From Garcia nutans (Eukaryota > Streptophyta > Magnoliopsida > Malpighiales > Euphorbiaceae): a DNA stretch of 64,000 nucleotides. Below the pieces are notes generated by a model. The model was not told the origin of the DNA, searched no databases, and saw only the letters and a program-made list of their open reading frames with translations. Both the position numbers and the translations under genes were made by a program. Shown here piece after piece: positions 12,982 through 24,320 of this stretch. The DNA is taken from the NCBI GenBank assembly GCA_947685225.1, contig CANTUV010000051.1:8680001-8744000 (forward strand). The letters are read 5' to 3'. Every line of letters starts with the position of its first letter. Within the stretch, counting starts at the first letter, position 1.

Positions 12982-13522
12982 ATCCCCCACATATTTCAAA
13001 AGAATAATTTACTGGATATAACTACAAATATAAATGCTTTAAATTTGTTGTCTTTTGGACTTTGAAATAGAACTAGACTAAAAAGGCATAATATACAAAG
13101 TTATCAGCACAACTTTTAGCTTTTATGAACTAGTAACTCTTATTGAATACAAGAGTCTGATTAATCACATTACACCACATATCTTGTAGATGCTATTTTA
13201 TGCTAATAAGTCATGCGCGCACTTAGTATTTCACGAATACTCTAGAGATTATGCCACAATCTCATAGGAGCAGCACTCACTCTACATCCACATAGATGAT
13301 TTCATCAAGTGTACACATCATCCATGAGGGATATGAAAATCATTAAGAGTTTTTAACTCATTCTCTTACTTAATACAATCTAGCACTACTCACATCATAG
13401 GAAAGGATCATATCAATAGTGCTAGCAAAAATAATAGGAGGCCTATTATTACCCCTATGAACCTTTTTCATGGGATTTTCAATTACAAATGTTGAGTTAC
13501 TGCCTTTTTTATTTTTTTTTAA

Positions 13523-13852
13523 TTAGCTTAAGTTCATTCCCCTTAATGTCTCATTTATTAATTTTTTTCCCAGCAGTTTAGTTAGAGGATCGGCCAAATT
13601 CATTGACTTTATATAATCAATGGATATAATTTCATCTTTTTGTACTTGTTGAATCACATCATGTCTCAATTGAATATGTCTATTTTTACCATTGAAAGCC
13701 TTGTTCTTTGCAATGGCTATTGCCACTTGGCAATTGCACTGTAAAGACACAAAAGGTGTCGATTTTATTTCCAATAGAATATTTGCTAAGAAGTTTTTTA
13801 ACCACTTTGCCCCATCACCAGCTAATTCTAAAACAATAAATTCTAACTCCAT
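13523..13852 (-). pseudogene. Copia RNase H / C-terminal polyprotein fragment
   Basis: A 109-residue open frame matching the end of a copia polyprotein: CNCQVAIAIAKN, then NGKNRHIQLRHDVI, then DYIKSMNLADPLTKLLG, which correspond to the family's cDnqaAi, kHI.vryH.i and n.AD.lTK motifs. The frame upstream is broken, so this is a remnant, not a gene. Confidence 0.85.
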
Positions 13853-13989
13853 AGAATAATAGTTTGTCCAGTTGATTTCTAAGTTATTACACCATCACCA
13901 AGAGTGAATACATAACTACTAGTGAATTTTGTTTCATTTGAATTTGAAATCTAATTAGCATCATTGTATTCTTCTAATAAAATAGAAAA

Positions 13990-15400
13990 TCAACTATATA
14001 AGATACCATATTTCATGGTATTTCTCAGATATTTCATCAACCTGACCAATGCATTCCAATGCTCATGATTTAGATAATGTGTGTATTTGCTTAATCTACA
14101 CAGAATATGTAATGTCAGGTTGAAAAAAAATTCATTAAATGTATTAGATTCTAATAATATATGCATACTTAGATTGAACAACATGATCACCTCTATTTTT
14201 CTTTAACTGAGTGTTACCATCATAATGAATACTTATTGATGTGATATCATAATGTTTTAATTTATTAAAAAGTTTTTCAACATAATGTTCTTGTGATAGT
14301 ATGATATTATCACATTTTCTTATGAGGTCAAATACATATATAGCTCTTTGAACTTGTGGTGTTTAGTCATTTTATCCTTTATACTTATTTATTTTTTACT
14401 AACAAATACTTATATTAATGAATATTGGTCATTTTAACCCTTTTATTTGTATATTTTATATCAAATAGATATCTTAGTAACTCGGCGTGATTCAGTGTAA
14501 CTTAGCAAGTTTGTATTTATAAATTAAAAAAATGTGAGTTTAAAAATTATATGGTTAAATCGAAAGTTTAAGGAACAACATGACTAAATATTATAAATTC
14601 AAAATGCTACATATGTATTTAGCTTTTTTATGATCTTAATACCCAAAATCACATTTTCTTCACCTATATCTTTCACATCAAATTTAGAAGCAAGGAAATA
14701 TTTTGTTTTAAATACTAATTCAAGACTAGCACTAAGATTGAGCATATCATCTATGTACAAACAATCACACAACCACTACAAACAACTTTTGTATAAACAC
14801 ATTTATCTACTTCAACAAAAGAAAAACCTTCACCAAGCAAAACTTTATCAAATTTCTCATTGTTTAGGTGCATGGTTAAAGCCATATAATGATTTAAGAA
14901 GTTTGCAAATTTTATTTTCTATATCAGGAATCATATAATGGTTAAAGCCATATAAATTTCTTCTTCCAAATCACAATTTATAAATATTTTTTTAACATCC
15001 ATTTGGTGAATGAAAAGTTTGTAAATTGAAGCCAAAGCAATCAAAATATGAATAGAAGATATTCTAGTCATATGAGCAAAGTGTTAAAATAGTCTTCATT
15101 TTGTTTTTAAGAAAAACCTTTTGCAACAAGTCTAGATATATATTTCTCAATAGAACCATTAATATTAAATTTCTTTTTAAAAATCCATTTACAACTAATG
15201 GTTTTGGTCCATTGGGTAAATCAACTAATTTTCAAGTGTTGTTTTGTAAAATAGAATCAAATTCTATTTTAATGATTTTTTTTTCCAAAATAGAGCAGCA
15301 AAAGAAGAAATTGCATCAAAATATTCAAAGGACCATTTTCTACAAGATATGTATAAAATCACTTCAAAAAGAAATTTTTTTCCTTGGTTTTTTACTTATT
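13990..15400 (-). pseudogene. Copia reverse transcriptase remnant
   Basis: Pieces in order on the minus strand: a KPLVVNGFLK segment near 15.2 kb (family: C-K-W-I-F-K), MDVKKIFINCDLEEEIYM near 15.0 kb, the catalytic region CLYIDDMLNLS near 14.75 kb, KFDVKDIGEENVILGIKI near 14.65 kb, and LSKYTHYLNHEHWNALVRLM (14.0-14.1 kb). The two catalytic aspartates survive, but the frame is broken many times. Confidence 0.75.
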
Positions 15401-15401
15401 C

Positions 15402-16180
15402 TCAAATCCCCATTTTCACAATTATTTTGAATAATAGGTGCATGAAAAATATTATCAACTTTAAGGGAAAAATATGCTTAAAAAATTCAGTATTCATTGT
15501 TTCAATTATAGAATAATGATCAAGCACATCACTATTCAAAACCATAAATCTATATGTAACATTATATTCAACATAACCACTGAATATGTAATCATAAGTT
15601 TTAGAGCCTATTTTTCTCTTTTTAGGATCTAGAAACATTACTTCATAGGGCACCCCAACACTTTCAAGTATTTTAGATTGGGTGAGTAACCTTTCCACAA
15701 TTTGTAAGTTGTCTTACCAGTTTTCTTATAAGGTATTATATTTTATGAGTGACATGCAGATAATATAGTTTTTTCCCAAAAGTTTTCAGGTGCATGAGAA
15801 CTATACAATTTATCATTTCTTTCAAAGTTCTATTTTTTTTTCCTAATATGCCATTTGATTCATGTGAATAAGGAGAAGTTATTTCATGAATTATTTCTTC
15901 TTTTTTACCGAAATCATTGAATAAGATATACTCACTACCTCTATTAGATCTAATTATTTTAATCTTTTTATTTAGTTGATTTTCTACTTAAGCTTTATAT
16001 TACAAAAAACATATCAAAGGCTTCTATATTTCTAAGCAAATATACCATAGTATATCTAGAAAAATCATTTATAAAGGTTATATAACATATTTCACCACCT
16101 CTAGTCATTGTTTGTTTTAGGTTTTCTAAATCAATATGAATTAAATTTAACAATTTAGATTCTCTTTGAACAAACATACA
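15402..16180 (-). pseudogene. Copia integrase remnant
   Basis: Contains GGEICYITFINDFSRYTMVYLL (16.0-16.1 kb), corresponding to the integrase core segment YFvtFiDD-SRy-wvYll, with the second catalytic-core aspartate region changed. A downstream stretch, PYEVMFLDPKKRKIGSKTYDYIFSGY (15.6 kb), matches the region between integrase and reverse transcriptase. Multiple stops. Confidence 0.7.
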
Positions 16181-16333
16181 AGTTTTCTTAATTAATTTGG
16201 ATTGAGTACATATTTAACATTTATTCATGCATGTATTAATAAAGTCAGAAATTAAACTAAATTTTTGCATTTTTCTTAACATAAGAAATACCAACATATC
16301 ATATTTTGACATGTTAAATATCATAAGAATCAA

Positions 16334-16620
16334 TCAAGTAAGCATAAGAAGATGCATTTTATTCAAAATTTCAGGAACGGTAAGTACAAAGAGTCTCTGA
16401 TTACAATATCCCTTGCCAATAAAAATATTATGCTTTATCATTATAATCATATCATATTCAAATAACACTTTAACCCTAACTTTGCCTAATAAGGATACAA
16501 AAATTAAATTTACTCTTATGTTAGGCACATGAAGCACTTTATTAAGGACTAAGGTCTTGCCAAACGTGAACTTGAGAAGAACTTTTCCCTTGCTAGTGTG
16601 AGTGGATTATTTGAAACTAT
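16334..16620 (-). pseudogene. Copia protease/pre-integrase remnant
   Basis: LHVPNIRVNLIFVSLL, followed by FEYDMIIMIKHNIFIGKGYCNQRLF, corresponds to the stretch between protease and integrase in copia polyproteins (family: L-x-V-P-x-I-R-x-N-L-x-S-x-x-x-L). The protease and gag part that should precede it is missing. Confidence 0.65.
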
Positions 16621-16639
16621 ATAAAATCGGTTCATATAA

Positions 16640-17870
16640 TAAAGCGTGAGTGAGTATTGCTCCTACAAGGATTGAAGGCTAAGTACCAAAATTATATTAA
16701 TTTACTATTATTTTGATAATAAAAAATATAATAAATTTCGAAACAGAAATAAATTAATAACAATCAAATAATTTAAACTTGGAAACTAAACAATGAAATA
16801 TCAAGAGTATAAATCAATCAATTGAACCTGGGGTGAATTATGATTTCACTTGAACCTTATCTCAATTATATATTCATTTAGTAATCAGATTTAATTATTG
16901 ATGCAAGAGATGAACAATTAATTGATTGACATATTCTTTCAAATCTTATCAATCCTGTTAATTAGATTCTCCCAAAATAATTAACGCATTCATATCTATG
17001 ATTATTCAGCAAGTCCCCCACTAATCAAATTATCTTACTTACGTTCAAACTATATTATATTTTAGTGAAATTTGTAATAAATCAACTCTTAGTAATTTCC
17101 TTTCTTACTCAAACCAAGAATTAAACTCATTTAATTAGTGGCCAGTTAATTGAAAGTAATAAGCACAGTCACAAATAATTGCAACAATAAGGAAAACTAA
17201 TATGAATTGATTGATGAAATAAAAATTCAATTTACATCACAAATCACCCTAAAAATAAATTTAATTCACGATTGGATAGAAAGTAACAAAGTTAACTATC
17301 AAAGAATTCACGAAGAAAGAAAATTCACTCTCAGAAAGTTTATATCTCGACTCAAAAGTCTTTATCTCCACTTTTTGCATAAAAACTTATGTTGATATAT
17401 ATCTTCCTAAACCTTAAGTTCTCTCCCTTTTAGGATTTAGAATTCTCAGTTGAATAGGAAACTTCAAAAGAAAGATTAGGAAGGAGTAGAAGTTCTAGAT
17501 ACATAAGTTCTCTGCAGATCCTGAAATCCAAGCAAAAATGGTCTAATTAAGTCTCTAAATTCATCCAAAAGAGATAAATTATAATTGGACTCTTTTTAGT
17601 AGATCTGGTATATTCCACAGCTGCCTCTCAGCCTATGACATGAACTGTGATCGAGTTTGTCCTCCTTTTTCTTTAGCCTTTGTTTTCCTCTTTCAATTCC
17701 AGCTTTTTCCACAGCTTGTGACTTTCTTTATCACTTCTCTACGTATCCAATTCCAGCCTTAAATCACCTAAAATTCACAAGTTAGATCAAATTTATGCAA
17801 ATGACAAAATCCAACTAAAATGAATCTAGATTTTCACAATTAACCATCATTTCTTTCACAATTAGCTTGA
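16640..17870. other. Unclassified insert inside the copia element
   Basis: Where gag and the primer-binding site should be, about 1.2 kb of AT-rich sequence without coding motifs is found. It starts near ATTGCTCCTACAAGGATTG, reminiscent of the terminal region of some plant LTRs. It probably represents a second element inserted here with loss of gag, but I could not identify its ends. Confidence 0.35.
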
Positions 17871-17871
17871 A

Positions 17872-18456
17872 ATGTGGAATACTGTCCTTAAAAATTATTT
17901 CGTGATTAATTCCCCAAAATATAACATGCTCTTCTAGAATAATATCAAGTAGCAGAACAACAAGAGAACTAGATATATATTAAAAAAAACTAGATATATA
18001 TTAAAAAAATAAGTAAAAATGGTGTATTTTAAGATAATGTTAAAAAATAAATAAATAAAAATAATTAATTAATAAAAAGTGAGCTCGTATTGGGCCTCAC
18101 TTATATTTCACACCAACATGAATTGGGCTTTTGGCCCATTTTTTATGCATGACTATAATAGACCAATACTTTGAATGGGTCTTCTTGAATAGGTCTTCAT
18201 CTTATCTTGTGGACTTTAAATTTGTATTTCTCAAATCTATTGTATATACTTTGTTATAGGGATTTATTCGTTTGTATCTGTGTATAAATACACACAAGTG
18301 AAAGTAATAAAATATATATCAAAACTTCCCTTGAATACCTTGGCTCCTTTAGACTCATTTCTCTTTAAAATCTTTACTAGCCAAAGGAGCAAGATAATAT
18401 ATAAAGAGGATACGAGCTTTGTATTTTTTTCAACATGAGATTCTTTTAAAATAGCT

Positions 18457-18498
<42 letters not shown>

Positions 18499-18504
18499 CC
18501 ATCA
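17872..18504 (-). repeat. 5' LTR of the 12.2-18.5 kb copia element, possibly truncated
   Basis: Matches 12,278-12,981. The first ~40 bp of the left LTR have no clear counterpart here, which fits loss of one end beside the unclassified insert. It ends in a (TA)n run and ATGTTCCATCA. Confidence 0.7.
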
Positions 18505-18509
18505 AAATT

Positions 18510-19598
18510 ATGAGTACATACATGTAAGGTTTAAATGATTAATTGCATGTAATTTTTATTTAATCATACCTTTACAAGTGGTCAGTGACGCCAGTGGTTC
18601 AACGATAAGGAGTAATTAATCTGTTGTGTTCATCAACTTAGGTCAATTTACTCATCCTTTCAACCTTGTTTTATCAATGCTTGTTAGTTTAATTAAGATA
18701 ATTGGAGACAGTGGTCGGGTTAATTAAGATAATTGGAGACATTGTTTGAATTTCACGGTTGTATCTCCATGCAGAAGAGTAAGGTTATTCTTGGTAGGCC
18801 CATACAGTTGAAAATAGAAGGGTTTTAAGGTGACCATGTATTCAAGTCCAAAAAAAATTTCTCTCAAAGAGGCAATACCCAATGTGAAAGTTTAAACTTG
18901 AGAAGGAGAACCCACATAAACAAAGAAAAAAAATTTAGTGAGTAATATATATTATATAAGTGGAAAATACTTATAAACTCAATGCTTTAAAATTTTGAAT
19001 TGGAGTATAGTATGAGGTCCACAAGCGTGTTCCCCATTAGACTTTTAAAGAAGATTTTTGAAGTATGCTTCATTAATCTCGATAGCCCTTCAAACTTTGC
19101 TACTGTTATGCTTCTTGTTAGCATACGATGCTGGTTTGTGTTTATAAACACCAACAATGAGTTTTATGTCGCATATAACAACCTGGTGCTCTGCTTCTGT
19201 TTTAGCTTGGAAAGGACAATAATTTGGAAATGTAGTTACTGTCAACAGTAGCAATAGATAATGTGCAAAAAGATCGTTTATGTTTGTTTTATCTATGCTA
19301 AATGTGCATTGAGGTTCTCGGATTTTTTTGCATACTTGTGGATTGGTCTGTAGGTTGAGGAATGTGTAGGTCTCGGATTTCTTTTTAGATAGTTTTTCGA
19401 TCAAGAAGATGTTTTTTCCCATTAAAAATTGAATATAATAAATAATAATACACTTCCTATCCAAAAAAAAGAAGATTTTTGAAGTGAACTCCCCAAACTC
19501 AACGCACAGTGCATAAATCTATACCATTTTGAATGACATTTGAAGTTGAAACGTCTTAATATTTAATAAAATTTGCAATTTTCTGAAGGGCAAAACTA
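18510..19598. other. Intergenic DNA
   Basis: No coding domain seen. It begins with the interrupted duplication copy (ATGATTAATTGCATGTAATT). A 22-bp phrase containing AATTAAGATAATTGGAGACA is repeated at about 18,692 and 18,721. A tRNA-like string CCAGTGGTTCAACGATAAGG (18,591) is noted under findings. Confidence 0.5.
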
Positions 19599-19606
19599 TT
19601 TGGGCA

Positions 19607-20032
19607 CAGGGGCGAAGCTAAACTTATTAGTAAAGGGGGTAAAATAAAAATATTATATATGTATTAAAAATAATATAAATAATAATATTTTTATATATTC
19701 ATAAACTAATGCGTAAATATCTTTTATATATAAAGAACAAAAAAATTATAATTTCATATATTCTAACCTTGTTTTTTTTTTTTCTTCTTCTTTGTTTTCA
19801 GAGAATGCCAGTTACTTTTTGATTAATTTTTTAAAAAAGATGTCTATTGATTTAAAAAAAAGTAATTTATATTGAGTTTGTTGTTTTAACTTCTTATAGA
19901 AGTTGAAAGATAGAGGGGTATTTTAAAATTTTAAAGAGGGGCAATTAAGTATTTTAAAAATTTTAATAATATATATATATATAATTCTAAAACAGAAAGG
20001 GCAGCCTTCTTATACAAGTGGCTTCGCCACTG
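19607..20032. mobile_element. hAT-type MITE (426 bp)
   Basis: The terminal inverted repeats are CAGGGGCGAAGC on the left and, reverse-complemented, CAGTGGCGAAGC on the right (11 of 12 match). A perfect 8-bp duplication TTTGGGCA flanks it at 19,599-19,606 and 20,033-20,040. TIRs beginning CAG and an 8-bp duplication are the hallmarks of the hAT superfamily. The interior is AT-rich and has no transposase, so it is non-autonomous. Confidence 0.85.
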
Positions 20033-20040
20033 TTTGGGCA

Positions 20041-21150
20041 TATATGTTTAGAAACAAGGGGCGATGGCTTTCATTATCACGAGAAAATTTAATCTTTCTA
20101 ACAACAGTCTCTATTTTGCTTTACATTTTTAGAGCTATAGACACTGGACCACCAACATATATATATATATATATACACACAATTTTCTCTTCCCATATGA
20201 TCTTCATGCACCCACATCTCTTTCTATTTTCTCTTTTTATTTTTATTACTACAAAAATACAAAAAAAAAAAATTAGAATTGGGCCATTGGCAGCAATCAT
20301 TTTTTCTGCTAAATATATAAAAATTATTGCTATAAATTTATAATGACAAAAATAAGTTATTGAATCATATTGCGAAAAGTTGAAACCGCAATTTCCTTTT
20401 TTAGCAAAAAGTAATTTGCTCCCAAAAGATTATCAATAATAATAAATATTTTTTTATATAAAATTTGTATGATTTATAGTTACCTGTATAATAAAAAAAA
20501 TATGACATATAAAAATTAAAATATGATGCATATAAATTATAAGTCTCACTAATGCCAGTATATTTCCTCTAATACTCAATAAGGAAAAAAACACATTAAA
20601 AACTTTTATTTATATATTCATCATATTTTAGCAATAATTTTTTTTTTATATTGATGCTATATATTAACTTTGAGAAACAATTTTTCATATTGCTATTATA
20701 TATCAATTTTTATAGTCAAAACTGACTTATTGCTCTAAAGTTTGCTCCTAATTTTGTTATTTGTTATGGTAATATGTATAATAATATATATATACATATA
20801 TATATTAAGATTATTGAAACACAATCCACTTATATATACGAAAACTAAATTCACAATTTATCATTGAAAAAGAACAAAGGAATTTTTTATGCTTTAATCT
20901 TTAATATTAAAACTCTAATTAACATATTATTTGTCAAAATTTGAATTTTCAACATTTATTCTTAAAATAGCCTTTTTTATCATTAGAAGAATATATTAAT
21001 TAATAATTAGATATATAATTTGTAAATAAAACTTCTATAAAACTATTGAAGATGTTAATTAGGCTGAGGCAGAACACACAAAACTAACAGAGAAACATTT
21101 TAATGTGTAATTTATTTAGGTGTTGTATTCATTGATTAATAATGCTAAGA
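20041..21150. other. Intergenic AT-rich DNA
   Basis: No gene seen. The frame at 20,044-20,343 runs through a (TA)n tract and has no domain. Confidence 0.55.
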
Positions 21151-21154
21151 TTGG

Positions 21155-21203
<49 letters not shown>
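21155..21203. repeat. (AAT)n trinucleotide microsatellite
   Basis: About sixteen TAA/AAT units. In one frame it makes a run of asparagines inside an otherwise unsupported open frame. Confidence 0.95.
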
Positions 21204-21204
<1 letters not shown>

Positions 21205-22890
21205 TGCAACAAAAAAAATATCAATTGATACAAAATCCATTCATCGAATCAAACTCACAATGCAGAATTGGTGAAACTTGTGAATCCTCACGAGTGGCCA
21301 AAATGGATAAAAATTCCATATCTTTATTGGCACATAAGTTATTATATATTTTTAAAATTCATATATATGTAGATTTATTTATAGTATTATCATACTTTCT
21401 TAAGTAAATATATATATATAATAGTGAATTTTACATATATTTTATGTGAACATAATATTATATATATATATTTATAAAATTGTAATATTTATATAAATAT
21501 TTATTCTTTTTTATTTTTTTTTTAAAAGATGGATATGTATGCATCTCACCTCGCTTCAATAAAAAACAAATGAAGTAAGAATATATTAAAGACCGAGTTA
21601 TGGTAATCACTATTCACTAACCTTAAAAGATTGAATTCATCCGCAAGCTATTTATGCATACCGCCTTCATTCTTTTTATATTATATAAACAATTAATATT
21701 TAAATAGTATATAACGCGGATAAAAAATTATTCTAACTTAATTAGATATTTAGAGTTTAATTTTTTAAATATATAACTACGTTAAAATTTAATAAAAAAA
21801 TTTTATCACCCTTATATTTCAACCCTGTTAATATTTGAAAAAATAATTTACTTAAAAAAAGTAAATATTATATACAAATATATTTATTTAAATTTTTATT
21901 CCTCATATGTACTCATATCACTGTCTAATTATAAAATTAAGATATGCATTTACTACATATAAGATATATTTTTCATTTTAAATTTGATTTGGTAGGAAAA
22001 AATTAGATTTAGAACTTATTTGATTTAGTAATGATAAGTAGTTGTGAGCCATCAACAGTCAATTAATATTTGTTGTCAGCGGCTAGCGTTTTGTAGATAA
22101 CTGTTATAAATAATTATAAAATGTTTTTAGTAATTCGATAGTCGTAAAATGATGAATAAAAAATATTATTTTATATCTTATAAGTAATTTTATATTTAAA
22201 ATAACAATGTATATAAATTCAAAAGCCACAAATGATCCAAAAATTAGTTCTTAGTTATAATTTCAAAAGCTAGTGGTGGAAGGGAGACTGTATAAATATC
22301 AAATTAATAAAAACTAAATAACTTCAATTATTTTTCTTATTATCACTCTTTTACCAGTTTAAATGTTGTGTGTTCACTTATGAAAAAATTATGATAGTTT
22401 TCTAGAAAAATTTTCTATAAAAAAAAATTGAAGTTTATGTTCATATGGCATAATTTTCTTAAATTAGAAAATAGAAAATAATTTTTTAACTTTAAAAAGA
22501 TTTTAGAAAACATATTTAAGATATTTTTCAAAAAAAATTCTTTTATAAATAAAGTCTAATTTCCTAATATGAAAAAAGACAATTTCATATCAGTGTCAAA
22601 AAAAAAATGTCCAATTTTACTGAGTAAACAAATTTTCAAAATTTTATGTAAAAAGTAAATACTCCAATTTTTTAAAAAATTAAAATAGAAAATAGAAAAC
22701 TATTTTCTATAAGTAAATGCACCCAAAATAAGATAATTGCTTCCAAAAATAAAACCAAACCATCATTTAATTTATTTTCTAAATCTAATTTAAACAAAAA
22801 AAAATACATATAATAGTTATATGATAATAGAATAGGAATAAACTTTTGTTTAAAAAAAATCTAAATATCAAACCAAAAGAAAAAAAAAAT
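21204..22890. other. Intergenic AT-rich DNA
   Basis: No recognisable gene, RNA or element ends. Confidence 0.5.
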
Positions 22891-22891
22891 G

Positions 22892-23217
22892 TAAATACAT
22901 GCATGATGAGTTCTGTTACCATCTATATAAATAGATTTTATAAAGAATTTTAGAAATTTTTAATTAGAATATGTAAATATTATTTCAATTTTATATATTA
23001 TAATATTTATTATTCAAATTCTATTCTATTTTCAAATTCTATTTTAATTATTAATTAAATATATTTTAATATTCTTAATTCTATTTTTATAATTTTTATA
23101 ATTATTATTATATTTAATTATTATTATATTTATTAATTATTCAATTTTATTCAATTTATTATTTTATTTATTTTATTATAATCTAAATACATGCATGATG
23201 AGTTCTGTTACCATCTA
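22892..23217. repeat. AT-only block bounded by perfect 34-bp direct repeats
   Basis: The 34-bp sequence starting TAAATACATGCATGATGAGT occurs at 22,892-22,925 and 23,184-23,217. Between the copies lie about 258 bp of almost pure A/T with short internal reiterations (ATTATTATATTTA-like). Confidence 0.85.
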
Positions 23218-23599
23218 CATCGATCAACTTCGTTTCTGGAAGCAAATTGCACTGTAAACAATGAGCTTAGCTAGTTGTGCAATTTGGTCATTAAATGTAA
23301 ATGTCAATTTAAAATTTAAAAGCAACTCTTATCTGTAAAGATGCTACTTGCTTTAGCCTGTAAAGCTCTTTTCTAAACATGAACATATATATATATATAC
23401 ATATATTAATTGTGTAATCGTATCAAACCAAAACCCTATCCTTCTGTTCTCTGTGTACTTATTATTTCAAGCTCCTACAAGTTCATTTCAAACCAAAAAC
23501 AGTATTCTCTTCCTTTTTGTTAACCAATTTCAATTGGAGTTCAACTTATGATGTTTCAGCTCTGGAGACGACTATAGAACATTAAGCCAAATTAAATAT

Positions 23600-23616
23600 A
23601 GTCTTCATGGTATTAC

Positions 23617-23651
<35 letters not shown>

Positions 23652-23706
23652 ATAGATATATTTTCTTCATGGTATTACTATATATATATATATATATATA
23701 TATATT
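23600..23706. repeat. Duplicated (TA)n microsatellite unit
   Basis: CTTCATGGTATTACTATATA followed by a long TA run occurs twice, starting near 23,603 and 23,665. Each copy contains an ATG directly followed by GTATTA, a possible splice donor (see the adjoining DUF1677 gene). Confidence 0.85.
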
Positions 23707-23852
23707 CTCTTTTTCAATTAGTCTCCAAGCAGGTTTCAACATATAATTTCACACTTTTGTAGATTGATTAGTAATTAGTTTCATTGAATTAAAGATCATT
23801 GATACTTAGAACATTTCTTTTAACTTTTTTTTAAGCTAAATGGTTTATATTT

Positions 23853-24320
23853 ATGCGAATGCAGGGTGAGCAAAGGCTTCGAAAGGCGGTATCTGATATA
23901 TCCTATGAGATTGATAAATATGAAAGTTTGGAATTGGAAGGCAAAAGTTCAACAATTATTGAAGTGGAACAAGCAGAATGTCAATGTTGTGGACTAAAAG
24001 AGGAATGCACTCAAGACTATATCTCCAAAATAAAAGGCTCCTACTCTGGCAATTGGGTTTGTGGACTTTGCTCTGAAGTTGTTAAAGAAAAATTTGAGAA
24101 AAGTCCAAATAAATTGGCCATGCAAGAAGTTTTGAGCTCTCATAAACATTTTTGTGAAGAATTCAACACCACTACAAGACTCAATCCTAAACTATCATTA
24201 ACTTGTGCAATGAGAGATATAGCTAAACGAAGCTCTGAGAAGAGAAATTCCAAGAATTTATACTTATTAAAGCTTGCTCGAAGCTCTAGCTGTGTCCCCA
24301 GGATTGATCTAAATCAGTAA
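23853..24320 (+). CDS. DUF1677 family protein, second copy
   Basis: A 155-residue frame. The order of features is QRLRKAVSDISYEI (residues 8-21), the cysteine signature CQCCGLKEECTQDYI (about 43-57), WVCGLCSEVV, a conserved CEEF/RLNPKLSLTCAMRDI segment, and a tail ending LARSSSCVPRIDLNQ. It matches the gene at 8163 throughout (SDIS, C-x-C-C-G, EECT, CGLC, NP-LS-AMR-I, RSSSC), so the two are paralogues in the same orientation about 15 kb apart. The family is plant-specific and of unknown biochemical role; the conserved cysteines suggest metal binding (inference). The start is uncertain. Met 23,853 or 23,859 lies in frame, but GCGAATGCAG at 23,855-23,864 is also a good 3' splice site, and ATG-GT at 23,607 or 23,669 could be a one-codon first exon joining to GGTGAGCAA. 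The cysteine core is intact and the frame is complete to TAA. Confidence 0.8.
   Translation: MRMQGEQRLRKAVSDISYEIDKYESLELEGKSSTIIEVEQAECQCCGLKEECTQDYISKIKGSYSGNWVCGLCSEVVKEKFEKSPNKLAMQEVLSSHKHFCEEFNTTTRLNPKLSLTCAMRDIAKRSSEKRNSKNLYLLKLARSSSCVPRIDLNQ

Larger units (their letters stand above)
12231..18504 (-). mobile_element. Decayed Ty1/copia LTR retrotransposon
   Basis: The ends are TG (12,231) and CA (18,504), flanked by a perfect 5-bp duplication AAATT at 12,226-12,230 and 18,505-18,509. The left LTR runs to about 12,981; the right LTR is recognisable from about 17,870. Next to the left LTR, at 12,982, the minus strand reads GTGGGGGAT, a polypurine tract, so the left LTR is the 3' LTR and the element is transcribed on the minus strand. 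The internal order on the minus strand is pre-integrase, integrase, reverse transcriptase, RNase H (16.5 to 13.5 kb), the copia order. Gag and the primer-binding site are not seen; unrelated-looking DNA at 16.6-17.87 kb stands in their place. Many stops and frameshifts, and strongly diverged LTRs, show an old, dead copy. Confidence 0.85.

Noticed and set aside
20248..20775. Possible CACTA-type MITE starting ACTACAAAAATACAAAA
   Set aside because: The far end does not give a convincing inverted match or a 3-bp duplication.
21120..21407. Frame with a 14-residue asparagine run
   Set aside because: Created by the (AAT)n microsatellite; no domain and no flanking gene signals.
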